Below are positions 55,713-64,000 of a stretch of DNA of 64,000 nt, one piece after another. Source of the DNA: Heloderma charlesbogerti (lineage: Eukaryota; Chordata; Lepidosauria; Squamata; Helodermatidae); the NCBI GenBank assembly GCA_026122225.1, contig JANEZZ010002355.1, positions 1 through 64,000 of the forward strand, given 5' to 3'. The position numbers and the translations under genes are program-made. The notes under the pieces are model-generated. The model had not been told where the DNA came from and did not search any database. It saw nothing but the letters and a program-made list of their open reading frames with translations. Each line of letters begins with the position of its first letter. Within the stretch, counting starts at the first letter, position 1.

Positions 55713-56028
55713 TTCTTTGAAACACATTGGGAACCATATCCACCTTTTGGTTTCGGTGTCTTTTTCTAAGGTGGTTATTGATCCCCCCTATTTTTGTATA
55801 CCCAGGGATGACCCAGGGATACAAAAATACCTGTACCTGCTTTTTAGGTGTCTCCATTTCATTTCCATTTGAAATTCACTCAAATTCCATTTAATTCACT
55901 CTTAATATGTGGCAATGATGTTAATGATGCTTGAATTGTAGTATTAAAATTACACCTTTAGTTGAATAGAAATAATATAGCATGAAACATGAAATGTGTA
56001 CAGCAAATGTAATGCACATCTGGGTACG

Positions 56029-56109
56029 ATACAGTGCAATCCTATGCACATTTACTCAGAAGAAAGTCCCACTCTGTTCAGCGGGATTTACTCATAGGGT
56101 TGCAGCCTT
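56029..56109. repeat. Palindromic interspersed repeat (aagtaagtc type)
   Basis: CAGTGCAATCCTATGCACAT, ACTCAGAAGAAAGTCCCACT and AGCGGGATTTACTCATAGGG make both arms recognisable. Confidence 0.7.
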
Positions 56110-56544
56110 ACACTCCTTATACCTCAAATCCCAGTGTGTGACTAATGGTTCTCAAACAGCCTCATTTTACCTTTGAGCAAGTTATTTCCTGGATACATCT
56201 ATAATTAGTCACTTTATTCATGTACATAATGTTCTGAGTTTTGTTCAGTCGCTCATTAATGTTAGGTATCGGGGAGGGACTAATTCCTACTTCCTTGGCA
56301 AAGTTATCCTGGTAGTGATTAACATTCCACCGTAATTCATGGTTGTTTATTTTTGTGGCCATACAGGTGGCCCTGTGGCGGCTGAAATCTTATGCGGTAT
56401 TGAGCGTGAAGCTGCCCCACCCAGTGCCGCCGCCTCCTCCTCCTCTTACAAAGGAAAAGCATCCACAGGAGAAATGCAGCCATTTCACTTTGGTGCAGGA
56501 GGTCATGATGACATGACATCCCTGTCTTCCCACATTCCACATAC

Positions 56545-56996
56545 CAGGGGTCCCCATCCTCTTTGGGGCGGTGGGCATATTTGGAAGTTTGAGAGAGCAT
56601 CATGGGAGCTTTCACAAAATGGCTGCCACAGGGGGACTGGCCAGTTCAAAAAATGGCTGCCATGGTGGGCATGGCCAAACACAAAGCACTAGCACTCATT
56701 TTCCAGAAGGCAACTGGTAGGCCTAAACCCAAAGGAACTTGCCCAAGAACCTAAGTACAAGGCAGAGATGGGGCATGAGCTCCAAAACACAAAACCACTC
56801 TTTTGGACCCAAATAAAAATGGTACTGGAGGGCAGCACTTCACTTTTCAGCATGCCAGCCTCCCAGTTTAAAAAAAATAAAAAAAACCCTCTTAAGAAAT
56901 GTAATTAAAATCAGGAGGGGCAGGGAGCCTGGCAGGTGTCAAGAGAGGTGTCCGTGGGCACACTAATGCCCACGAGCACCACGTTGGAGACCCCAG
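56545..56996. mobile_element. hAT-like non-autonomous element with 8-bp duplication
   Basis: Starts CAGGGGTCCCCATCCT and ends ACGTTGGAGACCCCAG. The flanks CCACATAC (56537-56544) and CCACATTC (56997-57004) match at 7 of 8 positions. The ends resemble 48535-49222, but the interior is different (AAATGGCTGCCA repeats). No transposase. Confidence 0.85.
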
Positions 56997-57009
56997 CCAC
57001 ATTCAGAAG

Positions 57010-57655
57010 CTGACCGGACTGGCAGCTTAATCTTACTTCAACACAGGTGATGGGACAGCACCCTGCACCATGCTGGAAGGCAGCAGGCTGGCTTTGAGGG
57101 TGCAGGGCAGGACACATGACTCACAAGGTGCCGTTCCTGCTACATCCCGCTGCCACTCACTCCCCGCTGTGCCTGGCCCCTGCTCACTGCCCATCAAACA
57201 AATGCTGCAGTGCAGCAGCAGCAGCGCAGCAGCAGCAGTGGTGCAATAGCGGTGTGCATCACATGAGCGGTGCAAGGGTGTGCAAGTATGACACTTGCTG
57301 CGATGCATGGCCTGAGTTAACTGGCTGTGTCTCTGCATGTTGGTTCAGTTAGAGACCTTTCACAACGACACCGTTTGCGATGTGTTGGGACAAGGCAGCT
57401 TGGTGAGAGAGCCCACTAGCCAGGCCAGCAACAAAGCAGAATGACTGTTGCTATGGTGCTTAGGGAAACAGTTGGCGGGATCAGGAAGAAAGACTTGGGA
57501 GCAAATAGAAGGGATGCAGTCATGAGGCTCTTTTTTCATCCTGGCTCCAGCTGTAAGTGCACAAGAAGCAGGCAGTTTGAAAGGGAAGAAGTTACTAAGA
57601 CGGGTACTGCTTGCTGGTTGGCTGCGACATGCTACCATTGCCACCTTGATGGTAT
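57010..57655. other. Unclassified, with GCA-rich tract
   Basis: A GCA/CAG-rich patch at about 57207-57240. No gene recognised. Confidence 0.4.
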
Positions 57656-57660
57656 GTGGT

Positions 57661-58391
57661 AGGCATGTACAAGAATTTTGTTTACACTCGCAAAACAGTC
57701 CAGCGTGTCCCATTCACAACCTCGAACACGACCACAAGCACGGGAACATGTTCTGTGAAAATGTTTGCAAATGCCCGAACTTGTGCTCGTGTTCAAAAAT
57801 GGCGTTTTTTAAAAAGCTACTCAAATTGCATGATTTAAAAAGACGTGCAATTTCACACTTTAGTCGATGGGGTCAAGTCCCATGAATTTGGAAGATACTT
57901 ACATTTTTGCACAATTTTTCTGTTTCATCGCGTTCGATTTGCGTGATTTTCCTGTTTGCTTAAATTGAACAGCACTCGCAAGTGCTCACAGAAATCGACA
58001 GAGAGATGAGCAAGTCATCTGAGCATGCCCCATTCACAACCTCAAATGAGAGCATGAGCAAGAGAACATATTCTCCTAAAGTGTTTGCAAATTCTCAAAC
58101 ATGTGCTTGCATTCAAAAATTGTGCAAATGAAATTTCAGAGAAAAAGCAGCTCAAAATGTGTGATTTAAAAAGACGTGCAATTTCACACTTTAGTCTATG
58201 GGGTAAAGCTGCACAACTCTGAAAATACTCACATTTTTGAACTATTTTTCCATTTGATCGTGTTCAAATTGCACAATTTTCCCATTTGAACAGCGCTCAC
58301 AAGCACTCACGGAAATTGATGGAGAGAAAAGCATCAAGTTGATGCTCAGAGAATCTGGGCAAAAGCAGACATCACTCGTTCTCCCATCCCT
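57661..58391. mobile_element. AGGGATG-type element with internal tandem duplication
   Basis: Left end AGGCATGTACAAGAA, right end TTCTCCCATCCCT. The flanking decamers GGTATGTGGT and ATTATGTGGA share TATGTGG in register. The interior is two copies of about 320 bp (starting near 57709 and 58028), each with CCCATTCACAACCTC, GTGTTTGCAAA-like, ATTTAAAAAGACGTGCAATT and TCACACTTTAGTC in the same order. No coding capacity. Confidence 0.68.
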
Positions 58392-59016
58392 ATTATGTGG
58401 ACAGTACTGGTTGCAGCTGGGTACTTGTAATGTGGAATGGTAGTTTCAGTTGCATGATAGCTTCAGTGGCACAAACTCCATGTGTCCATTCCAGCAAACA
58501 GACCCGTCTGGGACTGAGGTCCACCAGTCTGCCACTGACAGCCATCCAGTTCCAAGGTAGTGGTGAAGCTAGAACTAACCATAACACAGGATACCATACC
58601 ACATGCATATTGCCTTAATAACACATCTGTTCAGGGTGTGACCTTTAACAGCTGCAGTTTCACAGAATTTTGGAGCTTGAGTGAGCATGGAAAAACATGT
58701 TAAAGCAAAAGGTTTTTTTGTTAATTGAATTTGATTACGTTTTGACAAGGCTATGCCTAAAACTCTCAGATGAAGCAAACTTGAAATTGAAAATGAGAAA
58801 CTCTCTCAACAGAAAAAGAAAGGAAGAAATATAATAATTAATTTTTAAAAAAAACTAGGCCCTTGCTTTATAGATCCCTATTTGGGAATAGAAATTGCAG
58901 TTGCGGGACCCCCAATCCGGATCGGTCCCATGGCAGAGGAGACAGGGTTAAAGCACCCCTACCCCCGAGGCTAGAGTCCCAATCTGGACTGGGGCCCCTG
59001 CAAATTCTCCTCTAGA

Positions 59017-59041
59017 GTAAAATAAAATAAAATAAAGTAAA
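59017..59041. repeat. (AAAAT)n microsatellite
   Basis: Short AAAAT run. Confidence 0.85.
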
Positions 59042-59194
59042 AGCTGTAGCTACTAGGAATTGTAAAGCAATGTCTCTTTGCAAGGCCAGCGTAAGATCTG
59101 TTGCCTCTCCCACTGGGGGAGGGGGGAGTGCAAGTCACCTCAGCTTCTGTGCACTGTGGGGTGAGAGGAGCATGCAACACTGCCACCACCGTCC

Positions 59195-59353
59195 CAAGGC
59201 TGGTGGCTTCAGTGAGGCGGTGAATCTGCTCCTGGTTTCAGTCAGAAGGTGTTTCTGCAGCTTGGATAGCTCCTTTAGAGTTCTGAGTGGTTCTGAGTGA
59301 AACCCGGAGCAGATTCACCGCCTCACTGACATCAGAGCCACCAGCTTCCACTG
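59195..59353. mobile_element. CAGTGGAGG-family MITE
   Basis: AAGGCTGGTGGCTTCAGTGA on the left, TCAGAGCCACCAGCTTCCAC on the right, and paired GCGGTGAATCTGCTCC and complement. The centre keeps GATAGCTCCTTTAGAGTTCT. Confidence 0.75.
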
Positions 59354-59359
59354 CATCTA

Positions 59360-60360
59360 CCCTCCTTCCCCCTTCCTGTTTCCCAGCTGCCACCAGCCAC
59401 CTCCCCCTCAATACCCTGCTCTGAGGAATCCTTCACGAGAGCGAGGCGGTCCTGGAGACTGCCTGTGCTGCAGCAGCACAGGCAGTATCCAGGTCCACCT
59501 CCCCACCAATGCCCCGCTCTCGTGAAGGACCTCTCAGAGCAAGGCAATTGGGTGGGTAAGAATTCACGTAGAAGCACTTTAATATACATTTTCAAAACAC
59601 GCATTTATTCCAACGAAGAAATAACATGATGCATATATTTTAATATGAAATAGTGAATATTATTTCCCACTTACCTGAGGAGGAGCCAAATGACAGAGAG
59701 TCCCAACTGAGCCAATGGAGCGGCCCATGCTGTCCTGCCCTCCCATCTGCTGCAGAACAATAATTTGCTGGCTGCTGTTAGATAGCTGTCAAAGCACTTT
59801 CTGAGGGTGCATTGGACATTAAGACTGGGCTGGGAGATAGACAGCAACTGGCTACCTGCTCAGGGGCCAGATTTAACCACTGGAGACATAGGAAGGTGGG
59901 AGGGGGGCCTAGGACCCAGGGAAGCCCAAACCATCTATTGACTTCTTGCTGTCAACTCCACCCACTTTTGGCTCTGCCTGCCATTGGAACTGGATCTGTC
60001 CATCTTTGGCTGTGGGCCATGCTTGACTTTTCCCATGAGTCAATGGCCCGTCCTAGAAAAATGTATGCCTACCTCTGGTCTACACTATTGGCTTTTAGTT
60101 ACCCTAATAAAACCTTTTTCATTTTCCCAGGATTTGGGGTTCCTTTGAATTGGTGGTGGTGGTATCTAGAGTTCTGATTGTTCTTGGCTGCATGTTCTGT
60201 CTTTCAGTTCTATTCACAACACTTACCTGGAAATAAACTTCATGGAATAAGGTGGGATGTACATGCATTGCATGGCACTGTTCCTTAGACTGTAATCTGC
60301 TTTCTGGGCTGGTAATGGGGAAAAGGTGAGGATATCCATGTTTGAAAAGAAATACATTTA
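59360..60360. other. No recognisable feature
   Basis: Near 59420-59530 a short inverted pair (GAATCCTTCACGAGAGCGAG and CTCGTGAAGGACCTC) may be a hairpin repeat. Otherwise unique. Confidence 0.4.
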
Positions 60361-60363
60361 AAA

Positions 60364-60437
60364 ACACTGACTTCAATGGGGGCATACTCGCTAGTAAGTG
60401 TGCCTTAACCTCAATGGGTTAGATCCAGACTTACTCA
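60364..60437. repeat. Palindromic interspersed repeat (aagtaagtc type), diverged
   Basis: CACTGACTTCAATGGGGGCA and TACTCAGGCTTAGAGTAG resemble the short repeat. Confidence 0.4.
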
Positions 60438-60439
60438 GG

Positions 60440-61340
60440 CTTAGAGTAGATGACCACATATGGGAAGTCTGCAGGCCAGAAGTGCCCAATGTTGCTGCTG
60501 CCCTTTCCCAAATTCCACCCCACCCCGTGCCACACCATCAGGTGAAATGGCAGGAGGACTCTGTGTGCAGGATAGTGTATGTGTGTATGCATGAAACTTA
60601 TTGTATTTCTGTTTCAATTATAGTTATTATTTCTAAATTTGCCCGGTACATATAAATTTGCATGTGCAAATGTTATGCCAATTGATGTCCTCTTTTGGGG
60701 GTGATGCATTTCCCTTCTTTTGGCGATGGGTAAGTGCCACCTTATTGTTTAATGAAGTTGCATCTCTAATCCTGAATGTTAGTGCATGTTTGGAAACCTT
60801 CATTTCACCTTGACTGTTGGTGTGCTCTGGGGGTTTTCCACCCCTTAGTTGTCCCAATCATTATCTAAGAAAAAGGAGGGAGGAGATTATTATTTTTTCT
60901 TCCAAAAGATCGCATCTCCCTTTCACGAATCCCAGCAAAGCGTAGGTTGCGAAGATCTAAAAACATTCTTTGCCCTGCCTTTGTCCCCAAAGACAATGCT
61001 CAAAGATCACACCATTTCCCCTGTGGATTAATTATTAACGAATCCCAAAGTACGGCTCAGCTTGAAGGCAACACAAAGGAGGGGAGAATGATTCACCATC
61101 ATGCTTGCGCAGCCACTCCGGCAGGCTGTTAATGCTTTCGAATTGATTGTCTATCTATATTTGCACTGACCCGCAATTTAAACTCGGTTATTTGTTTTAA
61201 GTAGGCACAAGGCAGTGCCCTGTACTGGGGGGGGGGGGGAGCCCTGCAGGAGGGGATTTAAATATAACAATTTGCATGTGGAGCACCTAGCAAGAATTTT
61301 AAGAACAACCATAACAGACCCCCATGCACACAGAAGTCGT
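60440..61340. other. Unannotated, including an AT-rich homeodomain-site-like patch
   Basis: No gene recognised. Around 60880-61060 the sequence has no repeat signature and contains TTAATTATTAACG and CTCAAAGATCACAC, as a conserved regulatory element might. There is no direct evidence of conservation here. Confidence 0.35.
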
Positions 61341-61344
61341 GGAT

Positions 61345-61410
61345 ATATATTTGTTTATTTGAAAACCATTGATACCCCCACCTTATCTCCAAGGGGTTCT
61401 AGGCAGTTTG
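61345..61410 (-). mobile_element. LINE 3' tail fragment
   Basis: TTTGTTTATTTGAAAACCAT and GGGGTTCTAGGCAGTTTGCA resemble the 53555-53700 tail. Confidence 0.45.
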
Positions 61411-61433
61411 CAGTGTGTGTGTGTGTGTATACA

Positions 61434-61463
<30 letters not shown>
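61411..61463. repeat. (GT)n(ATAC)n microsatellite
   Basis: GT run followed by about nine ATAC units. Confidence 0.95.
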
Positions 61464-61466
<3 letters not shown>

Positions 61467-61589
61467 GAGAGCTAGAAAGACTAACAGCAGAGTGTTCAAA
61501 AATATACTTTTAATATCCATTTAACAGCACAGCTACTGATGAAGGCGGAAGCCAAAAAGTTTAACTTCTGGCCTTGAGTTGCTAATAAT

Positions 61590-63930
61590 TTCCTCCTACA
61601 GAAAGTAGAGGAAGGAACTAGAGGATCGGCTATCCTTGACTTGATCCTAACCAACAGAGATGACTTAGTGGGTAAAGAAGCAGTTATAGGAACTCTGGGG
61701 GAAAGTGACCATGTTATACTTGAGTTCTTGGTTCTAAAGGAAGCAAAAGCCAAGTGTAGCCAAACGCGTACCCTGGATTTTAGGAAAGCCCATTTTAATA
61801 AACTCAGAACAATGATCAGTAAGGTCCCATGGCAAATGACTCTAACGAGAAAAGGAGTCCAAGATGGGTGGGAGTTTTTAAAAAAGGAAATTCTCAAGGC
61901 ACAATTACAAACCATTCCAACAAGAAAAAAAGGCGGAAGACAACAGAAGAAGCCAATGTGGCTTCACAAAAAGCTTAGAGATGACCTGAAAACAAAAAAG
62001 GACACATAGAGGAAGTGGAAGGAAGGCCAAGCAACAAAGGAGGAGTACAGGCAGGTAGCACAGAAGTGCAGGGATGGCGTCAAGAAGGCTAAAGCTGAGA
62101 ATGAGCTGAGGTTAGCAAGGGATGCTGAAAGCAACAAAAAGACTTCTTCAGATATGTGCATAGTAAAAGACAGAGGAAAGAAATGGTGGTTCACCTATTA
62201 AATAAGGATTGCAAAATGATAACAGATGACAAGGAAAAGGCAGAAGTGCTCAACTCCTTCTTTGGCTCAGTCTTCTCCCAAAAGAGGGTCTATCAGCCCC
62301 CTGGCAAATGCAAAGTACAGGCTGAAGGGGCAGGATTGCGGCTTGAGATCGATAAGCATATGGTCAAGGAACACCGAATTACTTTGAATGAGTTCAGATC
62401 TCCAGGGCCAGATGAACTGCATCCTAGAGTAACAAAGGAACTGGCAGAAGAACTCGCAGAACCACTGTCTTTTATCTTTGAGAAATCATGGAGGACGGGT
62501 GAAGTGCCAGATGATTGGAAGAGGGCTGATGTTGTCCCTGTCTTCAAAAAGGAGGAACCTGGGAACCAAAAAGGAGGAACCAGTCAGTCTGACATCAATC
62601 CCTGGGAAAATTCTAGAGCAGATGATAAAGCAATCCATCTGTAAGCACCTTGAAAACAATGCAGTGATTACTCGAAGCCAACATGGATTTGTCAAGAACA
62701 AATTCTGCCAGACAAATCTGATCTCTTTTTTTGATCAGGTAACCTCCCTTGTGGACTGTGGGAATGCTGTGGACATAATATGCCTTGACTTCAGCAAAGC
62801 TTTTGACAAAGTGCCCCAAGATATCCTGATTAGCAAATTAGCTAAAAGTGGGCTAGATGAAACAACTCTGAGGTGGATCCACAGTTGGCTACAGGATTGG
62901 ACTCCAAGAGTGCTTATCAATGGGATCTTCTCAAACTGGGGAGAGGTAACGAGTGGGGTGCCGCAGGGCTCAGTCCTGGGCCCAGTGCTCTTCAACATTT
63001 TTATTGACTTGGATGAGGAGGTGCAAGGAATGCTTATCAAATTTGCAGATGACACAAAATTGGGCAGGATAGCTAATACCCTAGAAGACAGAAACAAAAT
63101 TCAAAGTGATCTTGATAGGCTGGAGCACTGGGCAGAAAACAAGAGTATGAAATTTAATAGGGATAAATGCCAACTTCTGCACCTAGGAAAATGAAACCAA
63201 ATGCACAGTTACAAGATGGGTGATACTTGGCTCAACAATGCTACAAGCGAGAACAATCTTGGAATTGTTGTCGATCACAAGCTGAATATGAGCCAACAAT
63301 GTGATGTGGCTGCAAAAAAGGCAAATGCTATTTGGGGCTGCATTAATAGAAGTATAGCTTCCAAATCCCAGGAAGTACTAGTTCCCTTCTACTCAGCACT
63401 GGTTAGGCCTCATCTGGAGTACTCTGTCCAGTTCTGGGCACCACACTTAAAGAAGGATGTAGATAAGCTGGAGAGGGTTCAGAGGAGGGCAACGAAGATA
63501 ATCAGGAGACTGGAAACAAAGCCCTATGAGGAGAGACTGAAAGAACACGCCATGTTTAGCCTTGAGAAGAGAAGGCTGAGGGGATATAGGATAGCACTCT
63601 TCAAGTACTTGAAGGGTTGTCACAGAGAGGAAGGCCAGGATCTCTTCTCGATCGTCCCAGAGTGCAGAACATGGAATAATGGGCTCACGTTCTAGGAAGT
63701 CAGATTACAGCTGAACATCAGGAAAAACTTTCTGACTGTTAGAGCAATACGACAGTGGAACCAGTTACATAGGGAGGTGGTGGGCTCTCCCACATTGGAG
63801 GCATTCAAGATGAAGCTGGACAGCCATTTGTCAGGGATGCTTTTACTTGGATTCCTGCATTGAGCAGGGGGTTGGACTCACTGGTCTTGAAGGCCTCTTC
63901 CAACTCTACTATTCTGTGATCCTATGAATT
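61590..63930 (+). mobile_element. CR1 LINE, long 5'-truncated copy
   Basis: About 2.3 kb running from the end of the endonuclease to the CR1 3' terminus ACTATTCTGTGATCCTATGA. A T13 run follows directly. Most of the reverse transcriptase is still readable. It shares its 3' 570 bp with 43612-44187. Confidence 0.92.
61602..63870 (+). pseudogene. CR1 ORF2: endonuclease end, reverse transcriptase, C-terminal domain
   Basis: 61641-62009: end of the endonuclease with GESDHVILEF (catalytic SDH) and the linker IPTRKKGGRQQKKPMWLHKK. 62156-62644: MITDDKEKAEVLNSFFGSVF and SWRTGEVPDDWKRADVVPVF. 62478-63194, in another frame: SQHGFVKNKFCQTNLISFFD; RT motif A IICLDFSKAFDKVP; motif B SGVPQGSVLGPVLFNIFI; catalytic box KFADDTKLG (intact); LEHWAENKSMKFNRDKC. 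A TGA at 63192-63194 is followed in the same frame by MSQQCDVAAKKANAIWGCIN and HLEYSVQFWAPHLKKDVDKL. A TAG at 63693 then precedes [19 protein letters not shown]. At least two frameshifts and two stops; dead. Confidence 0.9.
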
Positions 63931-64000
63931 TTTTTTTTTTTTAATACTCTGTTGTTAGTCTTTCTATCTTTCTTCTACATTTTACCTGGAGTCTGATTGC

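Overview
This window looks like nuclear DNA from a squamate reptile (lizard or snake). I found no host protein-coding exon, no intact host gene and no functional structural RNA gene. The assignment rests on the repeats: three RTE-BovB LINE loci, CR1 and CR1/L3-type LINE 3' ends, L2-type LINE tails, a Sauria-type tRNA SINE, a second tRNA-derived SINE family, an L1-type ORF1 element, a probable Ty3/gypsy-like solo LTR, and many short palindromic DNA transposons. Species cannot be fixed from sequence alone. All family names come from recognising motifs; no database search was run.

Layout. 1-5.1 kb is mostly unique AT-rich DNA with microsatellites. 5.1-10.4 kb holds palindromic MITEs, a SINE, a DNA element with 10-bp target duplications (7247-7804) and a large inverted pair of purine/pyrimidine microsatellites. 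11.3-14.6 kb holds a 3' BovB fragment tail-to-tail with a BovB copy whose 5' part is inverted. 15.9-16.5 kb is a solo LTR. 17-19.3 kb has a palindrome, MITEs and an L2 tail. 19351-22543 is an essentially full-length BovB bounded by an 11-bp duplication. 22.6-27.1 kb is mostly unique, apart from a roughly 285-bp tandem array at 25.2-25.9 kb. 27.1-29.1 kb is palindrome-rich and contains a 917-bp element built around a gap-free 350-bp palindrome. 29.4-38.7 kb carries L2, CR1, CR1/L3 and SINE copies. 38.7-42.7 kb holds a DNA element interrupted by a second 5'-inverted BovB, then an L1-type element with ORF1 but no ORF2. 43.6-61.4 kb carries a CR1 tail, hAT-like elements with 8-bp duplications, SINEs, a 5S rRNA-derived sequence and a 731-bp element with an internal tandem duplication. 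61.6-63.9 kb is a long CR1 ORF2 copy.

Two results deserve most attention. First, four elements, possibly five, share AGGGATGT-like ends and roughly 10-bp target duplications in the same register. They have no coding capacity, and the most striking is tiled with hairpins. They may form one non-autonomous DNA transposon family, perhaps Mutator-like by duplication length; that class is inference. Second, two BovB copies have 5' segments inverted inside a single pair of target duplications, with microhomology at the outer junction, as expected from twin priming. The window records successive insertions rather than a set of cooperating genes.
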